Below, piece after piece: positions 33,247 to 45,440 of a stretch of DNA of 64,000 nt. Source of the stretch: Platanthera guangdongensis. Lineage: Eukaryota > Streptophyta > Magnoliopsida > Asparagales > Orchidaceae. The stretch's first letter is position 1; every line of letters begins with the position of its first letter. The stretch spans positions 116,826,609 to 116,890,608 of the forward strand of contig CM077151.1 of NCBI GenBank assembly GCA_039583875.1. The letters run 5' to 3'. Both the position numbers and the translations under genes were made by a program. The notes beneath the pieces were generated by a model. The model had not been told where the DNA came from, made no database searches, and saw only the letters and a program-made list of their open reading frames with translations.

Positions 33247-36200
33247 TTATTCTAAGTTTATCATACCTAATTCAATTTTAAACCTATTGAATTTGGTTTC
33301 TTCTAAAGGCTTAGTATACATGTCAGCTAGTTGATTATCTGTATTAATATACTCTAGTGAAATATCTTCTTTTTCAACATGTTCCCTTAGAAAATGATAT
33401 TTTATCTCTATGTGCTTAGTCCTACTATGGGAAACAGGATTGTTTGCAATAGATATAGCACTAGTAGAATCACAAAATAGTAGTGTTCTACTTACTTGAA
33501 TACCATAATCCTCAAGCTGATGTTGTATCCATAGAAGTTGAGCACAACAACTTCCTGCAGCCACAAACTCTGATTCTGCTGTGGAGATAGCCACACTTGT
33601 TTGCTTCTTGCTACTCCATGAAATTAGTCTTCCACCTAGGAATTGACAGGTACCAGTTGTACTTTTCCTATCTTCTTTGCAGCCTGCAAAATCTGCATCT
33701 GAATAACCTGTCAGTTCAAAGTCTCCATTCCTAGGATACCAAAGGCCTAGATAAGGAGTGCCCTTTAGATATCTCAGAATTCTTTTGACTGCTGTCAAAT
33801 GAGATTTTTTAGGGCAAGCTTGGTACCTAGCACAGATACATGTAACATACAAGATATCTGGTCTACTTGTAGTCAAATAGAATAGGGAGCCGACTATCCC
33901 TCTATACAAAGTCTCATCTACAGGTTTCCCTGCATCATCTTTGCTAAGAGACATACTTGACCCCATAGGAGTTTTCATGGTACTGGATGAATCCATACCA
34001 TACTTCCTTATCAGTTCTAGGGTGAACTTAGACTGGCATATGGATAAACCATTCTCAGTCTATCTAACTTGGAGACCCAAGAAGAACTTAAGTTCCCCCA
34101 TACTGCTCATTTCAAATTGTCCTTGCATTAGTTTTGCAAACTTTTTGCAAAGAGTACTTTCAGTAGACCCAAATATGATGTCATCTACATATATTTGGAC
34201 TAGTATGATCTTGCCTCTGGATTCCCTAAGGAATAGAGTCTTGTCTATTTTCCCCCTTGTGAATTTATTCTCAATGAGAAAACTAGACAGGGTTTCATAC
34301 CAAGCCCTAGGGGCTTGTTTTAACCCACACAAAGCCTTCCTAAGTCTATAAACAAAATTAGGTTTAGTTGAATCAACAAAACCTGATGGTTGTTCCACAT
34401 AGACCTCTTCCTTCAGATTGCCATTCAAAAAGGCTGACTTAACATCCATTTGGTATACTTTAAACCCTTGATAGGTTGCATAGGCCAAGAACATTCTTAT
34501 TGCCTCCAGTCTGGCTACTGGAGCAAAGGTCTGATCAAAGTCAATACCTTCTTCCTGCCTATATCCCTTAGCAACCTGTCTTGCTTTGTTCTTGATAATC
34601 ACTCCATGTTCATCCATCTTGTTCCTGAAGATCCACTTAGTTCTAATTATGTTGTGGTCTTTTGGTTTAGGAACAAGCTCCCAGACATTGCATCTCTTGA
34701 ACTGATTCAGCTCCTCTTGCATTGCCTCAATCCAATGAGGGTCTAGGATGGCTTCTTCAAATTTCTTTGGCTCAACTTGGGATAGAAAACTGGAGTAGAG
34801 TACTGAACTTAGATTTCTTCTCCTTGTTTGTCCCACTTGACTTAGATCACCAATAATTTGATTAGCTGGATGATCTCTTAGATGTCTATTAGCTGGTGGC
34901 ATCCTGGCTTCAGGTTGAACCCCTTCAGCTTCTTCAACTTGCTGCACTCCATGGTCTTCTTCTGCATCAGGTGCATGTAGTACTCCTCCTGGACAACGGC
35001 CACTATATTCTACTTGCTGTCTTGCAGTAGGTCCTTCTTCTATAGTGAGCTTGTCCATCATCTCAGTCACACCTGTGGAGCTGCAAATACTACTAGACAA
35101 TTCATTGTTAATAAGTCTAGCTTCATCAAATACTACATGTACTGACTCTTCTACAACTTGAGTAGTCAAGTTGTAGACCCTATAAGCCTTACTATTATTG
35201 TTGTACCCAACAAAGATCCCCTCTTGGGATTTGGCAGCAAACTTGGTTAAGTAAGACTTACCATTGTTAAGTATATAGCATTTACAACCAAAGATCCTGA
35301 AATAGGATAGGTTTGGTTTTCTCCTTTCACAATCTCATAGGGGGTCTTATTGTGGCTCTTGGTGATAGTAGCCCTATTAATTACATGGCATGCAGTGTTA
35401 ACTGCCTCAGCCCAGAAATATTCTGGGAGAGATGTATCACTTAATAGGGTTCTACCAGCCTCAATCAAGGTTCTATTTTTCCTCACAGCAATGCCATTTT
35501 GCTGAGGTGTTCTTGGTGAAGAAAATTCCTGAAATATCCCAAACTCTTCACATAGATTTGTCATACTATCAGACTGGAATTCAGTACCATGGTCACTTCT
35601 TATTTTGACCACTGTACTGTCTAACACATTCTGAATTTGTTTGACAAAACTATAGAAGATACTAGGTATTTCAGATTTCTGTCTAAGGAAGAACACGCAG
35701 TAAAACCTTGAGTAGTCATCTACAACCACAAATGTGTAGACCTTACTACCTAGGCTGTGAACTGGCATAGGACCAAAGAGATCCATATGCAAGAGGTATA
35801 AGCACCTCACAACATCTTTGTTCTTAATGCTATTAAAGGTGGATCTAGTCTGCTTGCCCTTTTGACAAGCTGAGCATATCCCATCTTTAATACACTTAAC
35901 CTGAGGACCATTCCTCACTAACTCTTTGCTAAAGAGTTGGCCAATTGTCTTGTAGTTAAGATGGGCTAGTCTCTTGTGCCATTTGACACAATGAGAGACT
36001 TTCTCATCAGCTACAAGACACACTGGAGAAACATTGTTCTCACACATAATGTCTAGGCAATAGACATTTCTCTTTCTATAATCTGTCAGAATGATCTCTT
36101 GATCATTTGACCTCCTGATATGACAACCATCTTTGACAAATGAGATGTCATATCCTAAATCACTCAACTGACTTATACTAATAAGGTTGTGTTTCAAACC

Positions 36201-36413
36201 TTTAATATAAGCCACTTGAGTAATAGTTATAAGGTTGCTAGAAATGTTACCAAAACCTTTGATGATTCCTTTTTCAGAACCACCAAAGGTGACTTTAGGA
36301 CCATCCTTGATTGGGGTGAAGTCCTTTAGAAATCCTCTAGTTCCAGTCATGTTCCTGGAACATCCACTGTCCAAGTACCATATTGGGGCATGGCCACTTG
36401 GACTCACCTGCAA
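33247..36413 (-). pseudogene. pol: element B pol (broken)
   Basis: A copia polyprotein with all domains recognisable: protease [12 protein letters not shown], zinc region, integrase ([15 protein letters not shown], and NGIAVRKNRT where C has an AER motif with the catalytic Glu), RT with YVDD, and RNase H. It is broken by a 1-bp loss near 35322-35326 (frame change after GENQ) and a TAG at 34060-34062. The catalytic Glu of the DD35E triad appears changed to Val (NGIAVRKN). RNase H to the end (33996-33247) is open. Confidence 0.9.
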
Positions 36414-36420
36414 AACAGAT

Positions 36421-38467
36421 TAGTTGACCTTAGAACCCAAAACTTTCTTGGGTCCTTGGTGCTGGTTAGTTTGCCTCTTAACAAAGCTACCTGCAGATCT
36501 TCCAACAGGTAGTTTGCTACTCACTTTGGCACTAGAATTGTGCCAGCAGTCAATGGCAAAGTGGCCTACCTTACCACAGCACCAGCACTCAAATCTATTG
36601 TACCTTTGCTTAGGTACAACCCACAGCACCAGCACTCAAATCTATCTACAGCAGGCTTGTTGAGTACTGGGGCTTTGCCCTTAGACTTGGACTTTATAGT
36701 CCTAACATGTTGTGTAAACCCTAATCTAGTTTTACCCTTCTGATGTACAAATTCATCTATCAAAGGTAAAATAGATTTTGGTTTAGAAAACCTTGCAACT
36801 ATATCTCTCTCCTTCTGAAGACTAATCTCAAGATTTCTGATTTGATCATTCTTAAATGTTATAGTCCCCATCTGAATAATAGTTATGTGCTTCAGTCTGG
36901 CTATTTCATTTAGTTTTTGATCAATCAACTTCTCAAAATCAGTTGCAGCCTCTTTGAGACTAGCAATCTCCTTTGCCTGACTCTTGGCCAAGGATTTGCT
37001 TTTCTTAAAAGCTTGCAACAGTACACTATATTCATCAATCAACTGATGAATATCCCCTTCAGATTCAGATCCACTGGCATCACTTGATGCTGATGTAACT
37101 GAGTCTGAACTAGCACTAGAAATTGAACTTAAAGAACAATTTTGTACCTGACTAGGTCCAGGCTGCTCTTGGATTTTGTCATCTTCAGATAAGGCCATCA
37201 GTCTCTGGCACTGATTGTCCTCTTGCTCATATATAGAATTCATTAATTAGATGAACACCTCTTCTTCTTCTTCAGCAAACAGTCCAATGTAAGCTTTTGC
37301 TTCTGAATCAGTTTCTGAAGATGATATGTCTGACAGGCTTTTGTCCTTCTTGGCAACAAAGGACCTTTCCTTTTTGCCCTTGAATTGAGTCTTTTTCTTC
37401 TCAGTAGACTCTTTCCTTTTCTCTGGACAGTCAGCAACAACATGTCCTTATCTGTTACAGCAATAACATACAATTTTTGATAAAGTTGCTTTCCTTGACT
37501 TGGGCTTTCTCCTGTCTTTCTTTGATGACTTCTTGTTCTGATAATAGTCATCTTTTCCCTGTGAAGTTGATGGTTTTGACCTCCACTGTTTCTTCTTTAG
37601 AAACTTCTGAAAGTGTCTTGTGAAAGCTGCAAAATCCTCATCACTCTCACTGCTTTCAGTATCCCTGCATTCTGTCTCATATGTCTCAGATCTAGCAACC
37701 TTTGGTGGTGGAGATGGAGACTTACTTTTATATTTCTTGGTGGCCTCTGTCTTGAATGCCACTGCTCTTTCTTTATGCTCAATTCTGGTAGTCTTCTCCT
37801 CTTCTTTCCTTACCATCAGCTGTATTTCATAGGATAACAGCTTTCCAAACAAAGTTGGAGGAGGAATATCTGCTAACTTGGTCATTTCCCTTATGACACA
37901 GATCTTGGTGTCCCAGTCCTTTGTTAGGGACCTCAAGAACTTATCATTCAGCTCATAATTGCTGAATTCTCTTCCATAGGACATCAACTCATTGACAATC
38001 CTATAGAATTTCTTGTAGCATTCTGTTATACTATCAGACCTGCCTTGTCTGAAGCTCTCATATTCTTGGTTTAACAAAGACATCATGTCTTGTCTAACTT
38101 CTTCTGAACCCTCCATGTACACTATCAAAGTATCCCTCATCTTCTTTGATGTTTTACAGTGTATCAAGTTCTGAAATGTAGCATCATCTATGGCACTTAC
38201 AATGATATTCTGAGCTCTCTTGTCCATGGTGGCTAGAATAATCTCATCTTTTGTCATTTCAGAAAAGTCCTTAGGTGTTCTCTGATTTGCATCCAGGACT
38301 GATACTTTCATTGGCACATATGACCCTTCTTTAACTGTGATGTAGATTCTAGGGTCAGAGGCTTTCATAAACAGTCTAACCCTTTCTTGCCAGATGCCAA
38401 AAAGTTCCTTTCTGCAAATTGGCAACTTCATGTATCCAAGTTCTTTATGATTCTCTGTTGAACCCAT
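36421..38467 (-). pseudogene. gag: element B gag (broken, with local duplication)
   Basis: Starts at ATG 38467 with MGSTENHKELG, as in C. The UBN2-type domain is followed by a basic Ser-rich region and a first zinc knuckle at CYCCNR, where TAA (37448-37450) replaces the CAA of C. A second stop lies near 37244. The coiled-coil-like middle (about 37100-36800) is open. The second zinc knuckle (CWCCGKVGHFAIDC) is preceded by an extra partial copy of FECWCCG: about 25 bp are duplicated around 36577-36646, shifting the local frame. The duplication flanks GTACC/GGTAC inverted words, suggesting template switching. Confidence 0.85.
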
Positions 38468-38559
38468 TTTCTTGATTTTCTTGTTTATGCTGAATCTGTC
38501 CTTGATTTCACTGAATCTGCCAACAGGATCTACTCAGACAGTTATGTCCTCTTTTGAGT

Positions 38560-38578
38560 AACCTCCCTCTGATACCAC
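38560..38578 (-). promoter_or_regulatory. element B primer-binding site
   Basis: On the minus strand TGGTATCAGAGGGAGG lies two bases from the 5' LTR, a tRNA-Met primer site. Confidence 0.85.
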
Positions 38579-38579
38579 T

Positions 38580-40611
38580 TGAAAGAAATTGTACCCTACT
38601 CACCTAGAGGGGGGGTGAATAGGTGACTTAATCTTTTTTAAACTTTTAGGCAGATTATATCACAGATTTCACAGAACTATACACAGCATACACAGCATCA
38701 ATCACATACACAGAGTACACATTGTTTTATAGTGGTTCTCCAAGGTTTGGGTACATCCACTTTCCCCCTTCGCCTATCTAGTAGTGTACTAGATTCGGCC
38801 AAACTCCTCCACTATTCCTCAGATCCTCAGATCTTACACTCAGAACCCCAACCAGATTCCTACAGCTCAGAGTGAACCCACTCCTACAACTCAGGCTTAA
38901 CAGCCCTATAACTCAGTCTTCTCCAAAGACCTACACTCAGCCACAAGGCCTACACTCAGCCTTCAACAAGCCTACCCTCAGAGAAATAGATCTCCTACAC
39001 TCAGGCACACATGCCCTACCACTCAGCCTTTATAATTTCAGGCTTACAACTCAGATCCTTAAGGATCCTACAAGAAATTAAAAATACAAAGTGTATAACC
39101 TCAACTCAGAATAAGGGAGAAGATTTGACAGGTTTCTTGATGAGTTCTTGGAAGAACTCTGCTGAGATCAACCTCACTTGGCTTTCTTCAAAGCTTCTTG
39201 AATGTAGAACACAATAGGGTTGAGTCTCTCTGCAGCTGATCTTCAATCACTGCTAACTTAAGAATCAGAACTAATTCTGAAACTTTCTTCGCAGCCTGGT
39301 TCCAACGGCTATCTTCTTGGAAGGAGCTCTCTCTCTCTCCAACTACTTAGATCTTTACTTGAATTGATTCTTCAATGAATTGCTTGATCTTGTGTGAATC
39401 CTCTTCTGTTGTTGACAGAATGAGCCTTTATATAGACTTTCTTCATGGTGACCGGCTGATCCGGTCCCTAACGACTTTCTGACAACTCTGACAGTTGCAG
39501 TAGACCGGCTGGAATGGCTGTTGTCATGTCATCCAGTCACTTCTTGGAATATTTGTAACTGTCTGAAAGTGTCGAGACAGTCTGTCTTTAAGTGTCGACA
39601 CTGATAGACTAAGTGTCGACACAAGTTGACTAAGTGTCGACACTAGCCTTCATGGTGTCTACACAACTCCTTGTGTTGTAGAAATTACTTCTCGACACAG
39701 CTTCTTCATCATGTGTCGACACTGATAATGTGTGTCGACACAACTCCTTGTTCTTTAGTAATTTGTTGATTTCTTATAAGTTTCAACACAACTCCTTTGT
39801 GTCGACACATCTTCTTGTGTTGAACTTGTTAAGTGTCGACACATCTTCTTGGTGTCGACACATATCTTCAGTGTTGATACTTTTGCTGAGTGACGACACA
39901 TCTGCTTGGTGTCGACACTTGTACTTAGTCTTCATAGAAATTTGCTGAGTGTCGACACAGCTCCTTGTGTCGACACTTTCTTCATGTGTTGAGACTTCTG
40001 CTGTGTGTCGACACTGATCCTTTGTGTCGACACTTGTACTTAGAATTTTGTTGAACTTTGCTGAGTGTCGACACAGCCTCCTAGTGTCGACACTTTCTCC
40101 ATGTGTTGAGTCTTCTGCTGTGTGTCGACACATTCTCCAAGTGTCGACACTTGTACTAAGACTCTGTTGAAGTTTTGCTGAGTGTCGACACAGCCTCCAA
40201 GTGTCGACACTTTCTGATGTCGACGATGTTCCTCTGGGTGTCGACAGTGCTTCTAAGTGTCAACACAGCTTCTCTGAACATTTCATCATTGAGTGTCGAC
40301 ACAGCCTGTATGTGTCGACACTTTCCTTCTGGTGTCGACTCTGCATTCCTGGTGTCGACTCTACATTCCCGGTGTCGACACAATTACTCCAAGTGTCGAC
40401 ACTGCTTCTCTGGATGTCGACACAAGTCTTCTTAAGTGTCGACACTTTTCTTCTAGGTGTCGACACATGGACTTAGAAATTTTTCAGCTTTCCCTGCAAA
40501 TACTTAACCTGCACAAGGTAACTCAAAATACATCAAATACATTTTGATCTATATCATTGAGTAGGGTGAGGCTTCTTCAAATCAGGTACATTTATTCCAA
40601 TGTACCCAACA
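38580..40611 (-). repeat. element B 5' LTR
   Basis: 2032 bp with the same arrangement as the 3' LTR: GTGTCGACAC array at about 39560-40465, TATA near 39427-39434 and CTGAGTGTAGG repeats at about 38860-39065. It ends with CCCAACA at 40611, next to GAACC. Confidence 0.95.
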
Positions 40612-41577
40612 GAACCTCTTCAAGAGGCTGAGCCGAGGAGAGTGGACCAAGTGGTTGTGGAACCGGTGGTGCCAAGGAGGGCAACCGAGAGGCAGCTTAA
40701 GCATGTAATGAGCTTTAACCCTCCGGTATTCTCGGGGTTGGGAACCCCATCTCAGGCTGAAGACTGGCTCTCCAGGGTGAAGAGATTCATGACAGCAACG
40801 GAGACGGAGGAGTGGCAAATGACCACCATCGCTACGTTCCTTCTAAACGGTGAAGCGAGAATGTGGTGGGAAGGATTGGAGCTGCACCTATTGAGAGGTA
40901 GGAAACTTGTTGATGTCTCGATGGAAGAGTTCAAGAGATTATTCTTGGCTAGATACCTCCCTTCGACGCAGAGGATAGCGTTGGAGAATGAGTTTCTGAA
41001 GTTGGTTCAGGGTGAGAGGAGCGTGGATGAATATCTCCACGAGTTTACTCGTCTGTGTCGTTATGCTAGCTCCACTATTGTGGATGAGGAGTGCAAGACG
41101 AATCGATTCTACGAAGGCTTGAGAGATGAGTTGAGATTACTACTCTCGGGGTCGATGGCGCAGGGTTTCTTAACCTTGGTCAACACTGCCCGGTCCTTGG
41201 AGAAGGACATGAAGAATGTACAGGCAAAGAAAAGATTGGCTGATAGGAAATCTGAATTCAAAGTGCCGAGTACTTCAAAGTCCGGCTATCGGAGGTCTTT
41301 CAAGAAGCATAGGACTTCGGGTCCAGCTCCTTTTAGTGCTTCTGGGGAGACTACGAGTCAGACCCCGGGTGCGTGTTTTATTTGTGGAAAGACGGGGCAC
41401 TTTGCCCGCGATTGTTGGAGCGGACGTCCTAAGTCCGAGAGAAGGCCGGGAGCTACTTATGAAGAGAAGGGCAAGGCGGTGGAGTCGACCGCATCCCACT
41501 ATGCTCCGGCCCAACCAAGGGTCTATAATCTTGGCCAACAGGAGGCCATCAAACAGTCTGATGTGGTGACAAGTACG
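40612..41577 (+). pseudogene. gag: G2 gag, main part
   Basis: Continues the 27416 frame. It contains the gypsy gag domain (NPPVFSGLGTPSQAEDWL, ARMWWEGLEL, FKRLFLARYLPS, SVDEYLHEFTRLCRYA) and a CX2CX4HX4C knuckle (CFICGKTGHFARDC, about 41373-41414). The frame stops at a TAA at 41581, after a possible splice donor at 41573. The gag body is otherwise open. The protease follows in another frame after a 76-bp AT-rich gap. Confidence 0.9.
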
Positions 41578-41648
41578 GTTTAATTTATAGCAAGTCAATT
41601 TCTTTAAATACTTGTTATGCACATGTTACCTTACCACTGCTTGTTTAG
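41573..41648 (+). other. candidate 76-bp intron between G2 gag and protease
   Basis: CAA|GTACGG at 41573 and TGTTTAG|GA ending at 41648 fit plant 5' and 3' splice sites. The segment is AT-rich, unlike its flanks. Removing it joins the gag frame to the protease frame in phase (phase 1) and bypasses the TAA at 41581. Introns near the gag-pro/pol junction are established for Ogre elements; here it is inference. Confidence 0.45.
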
Positions 41649-43693
41649 GATTTGTATTGATTTGTGAAAATCCGGCACGAGCACTCTTCGATACGGGAGC
41701 TTCACACTCCTTCTTGTCCGAAGGATTTATATCACGCATCGGAGTCCCTTCTTCGATGGCGAAGGATAAGTTGGATGTGTTGTTACCCAATGGGTGTTCG
41801 ATGCGAGCGTATATGATCTGCAATGTTAAGATTCGTATTGGGGATCAGGAGTTCGACCTGCAGGCGTCTTTACTTCCGTTGGTGGAGTTCGACGTTATAT
41901 TTGGCATGGATTGCACTCGGAGCAGCAGGCCTATATTGACTGCAGTCGCAAGGAAGTCAAGCTGGGAGCAAGTCGTGAGACGACTTTTACGGGCTTAAAG
42001 GGGGCGAGCAAGACGTTGATGTCTGCTCTTCAGGTGGTGAAGGCGGTTCGTGCCGGTGCAGAACTGTTCTTTACACTAGTGGAGGTTGCGAAGCCGAAGC
42101 CCCCGTTGGATTGTATTTCAGTGGTATCGGAATACCCTGATGTGTTCCTCGCAGATCTTCCTGGAGCCCCGCCTCAGCGGGAGATAGACTTTACGATTGA
42201 GCTAGTGACAGGTGCAAAGCCTGTGTCACGATCTCCTTATCGGCTTGCGCCTAAGGAAATGGTGGAGCTGAAAGTTCAACTGCAAGAGTTGTTGGAGCAA
42301 GGGTATGTGTGTCCGAGTACTTCGCCTTGGAGCGCACCGGTCCTCTTTGTTAAGAAGAAGGACGGAAGTTTGAGGCTATGTATTTATTATCGGGAGCTCA
42401 ACAAGTTGACGGAGAATAACAAGTACCCGATCCCCCGGATTGATGATCTTTTAGATCAGTTAGTCGGGTCGATGGTGTACTCGAAGTTGGATCTCAAGGC
42501 TGGGTACTATCAGCTGCGAATAAGGGAGAGTGATATCCCGAAGACAGCGTTTAGTACGAGATACGGGCATTATGAGTTTACGATCATGCCGTTTGGGCTG
42601 ACTAATATGCCGTCAGTGTTCATGGATTTGATGAACAGGACTTTCAGGGAGTACTTGGACCATTTCGTGATCGTCTTCATCGACGATATTTTGGTGTACT
42701 CGCAAAGTGAGGAAGATCACTTCAAGCATCTTCATTTGGTGTTGGAGACGCTAAGGAGAAATCAGTTGTATGCCAAGTTCTCGAAGTGCGAATTTTGGCT
42801 ACCCTCAGTGGCGTTCCTCGGGCATATAGTAGTGGAGAGGGTATTGCTGTGTATCCGGCGAAGATTGTTGCGATACGGGAGTGGCCTGAGCTTGTTACGG
42901 TAGCGGAAGTCCGGAGTTTTCTAGGGCTAGCCGGCTATTATAGGCACTTCGTAGAGAACTTCTCGCGGATAGCGTTACCTCTCACTACATTGACGAGGAA
43001 GGAGCATAAGTTCGTTTGGACGCCGGAGTGCGCGCGAGCATTTGAGGAGTTGAAGTGTCGGTTGACCACGGCGCCTGTGCTGAGTTTGCCATGTGGGACC
43101 GAAGGCTATGAGATTTATAGCGATACTTCAGGCAGCGGTTTGGGTTGCGTGCTACTGCAACACGAAAGTGTAATAGCTTATGGCTCGAGACAGCTAAAAG
43201 TGCATGAAAGGAATTATCCGGTCCATGACTTGGAGTTAGCGGCCGTGATTTTTGCCTTGAAGCTGTGGAGACACTATTTGTACGGTGTGAAGATTGATAT
43301 CTACACCGATCACAAGAGCCTGAAGTATCTTATTGATTAGAAGGATCTGAATATGCGGCAGCGTAGATGGATGGAGTTCCTGGGGGACTATACATTCAAG
43401 ATCCACTACGTGCCTGGTAAAGGGAATGCGGTTGCGGACGCGTTGAGTCACCGAGCACCAGCTCAAGCCAATTGGCTATCGGTAAATGATGAGCGGTTGG
43501 TGCGGGAGTTGGAGGCATTGGAGATTGTTTGTGTGGACAGGCAATCAAGTGCTGAAGCAGTTCTGAATTTGACTAAAGTCCAATATGACCTGACTGATCG
43601 TATTCGACAGGCTTTGGATATGGATGCTCATATGAAGCAGTTCATGGTAGAGGCTCTGGATGGGTCAAATTCCCAATTCGTCGTGGAGGACGG
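41649..43693 (+). pseudogene. pol: G2 protease, reverse transcriptase and RNase H
   Basis: Protease has DTGAS (about 41690). The frame changes near 41915-41930. RT runs from YRLAPKEM through [12 protein letters not shown] and [10 protein letters not shown] to FIDD (about 42675-42690). The usual CIDYREL motif reads CIYYREL here. Another frame change lies near 42840-42880. RNase H shows [16 protein letters not shown] and YTDHKSL and is stopped by TAG at 43338-43340, where related elements usually have Gln. The frame then resumes with RQRRWMEFLGDY and ADALSHR. Element C interrupts at 43694. Confidence 0.9.
43689..43693. other. element C target-site duplication, left copy (GACGG)
   Basis: GACGG precedes TGTTGGG of C and recurs at 56638-56642 after CTTTCA. 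Confidence 0.9.
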
Positions 43694-43839
43694 TGTTGGG
43701 TACATTAGTTTAAATGTACCTGATTTGAAGAAGCCTCACCCAACTCAATGATATACATCAAAAATGTATTTGATGTGTTTTGAGTTTACTTGTGCAGGTT
43801 AAATATTTACAGGAAAGAAGAAAAAGTTTCTAAGTCCAT

Positions 43840-44675
43840 GTGTCGACACCCAGAGGCAAAGTGTCGACACTTAAGAAGACTTGTGTCGACACCCAGGCAA
43901 GCTGTGTCGACACTTGGAGTATTTGTGTCGACACAAGGGATGCAGAGTCGACACCAGACAGAAAGTGTCGACACAAGGAGCTGTGTCGACACTCAATGAA
44001 GAAAAGTGCAGTGAAGCAGTGTCGACACTTAGCAGTTGTGTCGACACCCAGAGAAACTGTGTCTACATCAGAAAGTGTCGACACTTGGAGATGTGTCGAC
44101 ACTCAGCAAAAGTCAGTAGAGACTAAGTATAAGTGTCGACACAAGAAAGATGTGTCGACACTCAGCAGAAGACTCAACACTTGAAGAAAGTGTCGACACA
44201 AGAAAGAATGTGTCGACACTTAGCTGAAGACTCAACACTATTGCAAAGTTCAACAAAATTCTAAGTACAAGTGTCGACACTAAGGAGATGTTTCGACACT
44301 TAGCCAGAGTCTCAACAAAAGAAGAATGTGTCGACACATGGAGCTGTGTCGACACTCAGCAAGTATCAACACTGAAGGCATGTGTCGACACCAAGAAGCA
44401 GTTTTGACACAGACAAGTTCAACACATGAAGATGTGTCGACACAAAGAAGTTGTGTCGACACTTACAAGAAGTCAACAAAGTGCTGAAGAACAAAGTGTT
44501 GTGTCGACACTCATTATCAGTGTCGACACATGAAGAAGAAGCAGTGTCGAGATATAAAATCTACAACACAAGGAGTTGTGTCGACACCTTGTACGCTAGT
44601 GTCGACACTTAGACAACTTGTGTCGACACTTAGTCTATAAGTGTCGACACTTAAAGACAGACAGTCTCGACACTT
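43840..44675. repeat. GTGTCGACAC array in element C 5' LTR
   Basis: I count about 27 exact copies of GTGTCGACAC in roughly 835 bp, plus several one-mismatch copies (for example GTGTCTACAT near 44060, TTTCGACAC near 44290 and TTTTGACAC near 44402). Spacers of 8-60 bp are A-rich and differ in sequence. Confidence 0.95.
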
Positions 44676-44807
44676 ACAGACAGTTACAGAATTTTCAAGA
44701 ACTGACTGGATGACTTGACAGCTGCCATTCCAGCCGGTCTACTGCACCTGTCAGAGTTGTCAGAAATCCATTACGAACCGGACCAGCCGGTTACTATGAA
44801 GAAGGCC

Positions 44808-44815
44808 TATAAATA
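44808..44815 (+). promoter_or_regulatory. TATA box of element C 5' LTR
   Basis: TATAAATA in GGCCTATAAATAGGC, itself a near-palindrome, about 130 bp downstream of the array. The 3' LTR copy is at 55749-55756. Confidence 0.8.
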
Positions 44816-45234
44816 GGCTTATACTGTCTACAGAAGAAGATTGATTAGATGATCAACACATTAAGTTATACAAAGAAGATCTAGTTATTCCTTGAAGAAT
44901 CTAGTGAAGATCTAAGTAGTTGGAGAGAGAGAGCTCCATCCAAGAAGTCAGCCATTGGAACCAGGCTGAGAAGAAGGGTTCAGATTTGTTCTGAATCTTA
45001 AGTAGCAGAGATCAAGGATCAACTGCAGAGGAGGTCAATGTTATTGAGTTCTACATTCAAGAAGCTTTGAAGAAAGCCAAGTCAGATTGATTTCAGCTGA
45101 GTTCTTCCAAGAACTCATCAAGAAATCACAACTCTTCTCTCTTTTCTCTGAGTTATTGAGTTACAATTTTTGTATTCATATTATCTTGTAGGATCCTTAG
45201 GGATCTGAGTCTTTGTAAGCCTGTAATTATAAAG

Positions 45235-45440
45235 GCTGAGTGTAGGGCTTAAATGCCTGAGTGTAGGAGATTTGAATCTCTGAGTGTAGGCCTATTGTGG
45301 CTGAGTGTAGGCCTTGGTGGCTGAGTGTAGGCCTTGGTGACTGAGTGTAAGCTTTGAGAAGAAGCTGAGTTGTAGGGCCTTGGCCTGAGTTGTAGGAACC
45401 TGGTTGAGGTTCTGAGTGTAAGATCTGAGGATCTGAGATA
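45235..45440. repeat. CTGAGTGTAGGCC minisatellite in element C 5' LTR
   Basis: CTGAGTGTAGG or CTGAGTTGTAGG recurs about ten times, with the best units 21 bp long (GGCTGAGTGTAGGCCTTGGT). It lies between the TATA box and the LTR end, so it is probably transcribed. The 3' LTR copy is at 56178-56385. Confidence 0.9.

Larger units (their letters stand above)
27604..40611 (-). mobile_element. element B: decayed Sirevirus-type copia element
   Basis: A 13.0-kb full-length element on the minus strand, with LTRs at 38580-40611 (5') and 27604-29617 (3'), PBS, gag, pol, spacer array, ORF3 and PPT, flanked by GAACC. It belongs to the same family as C (shared LTR ends, GTGTCGACAC arrays, gag start and ORF3) but is more decayed: nonsense changes in gag, pol and ORF3, and a frameshift in pol. 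Its LTRs differ from each other more than those of A or C, so it is probably the oldest of the three. Confidence 0.95.

Noticed and set aside
37243..37551. 102-codon minus-strand frame in element B
   Set aside because: It is a different frame from the gag sequence that aligns with element C; the true gag frame runs through it with stops.
43840..44675. CRISPR-like array: short palindromic repeats with unique spacers
   Set aside because: The repeat is only 10 bp, spacers vary from under 10 to about 60 bp, the array lies within plant retrotransposon LTRs, is duplicated in both LTRs of each element, and no cas genes exist here.
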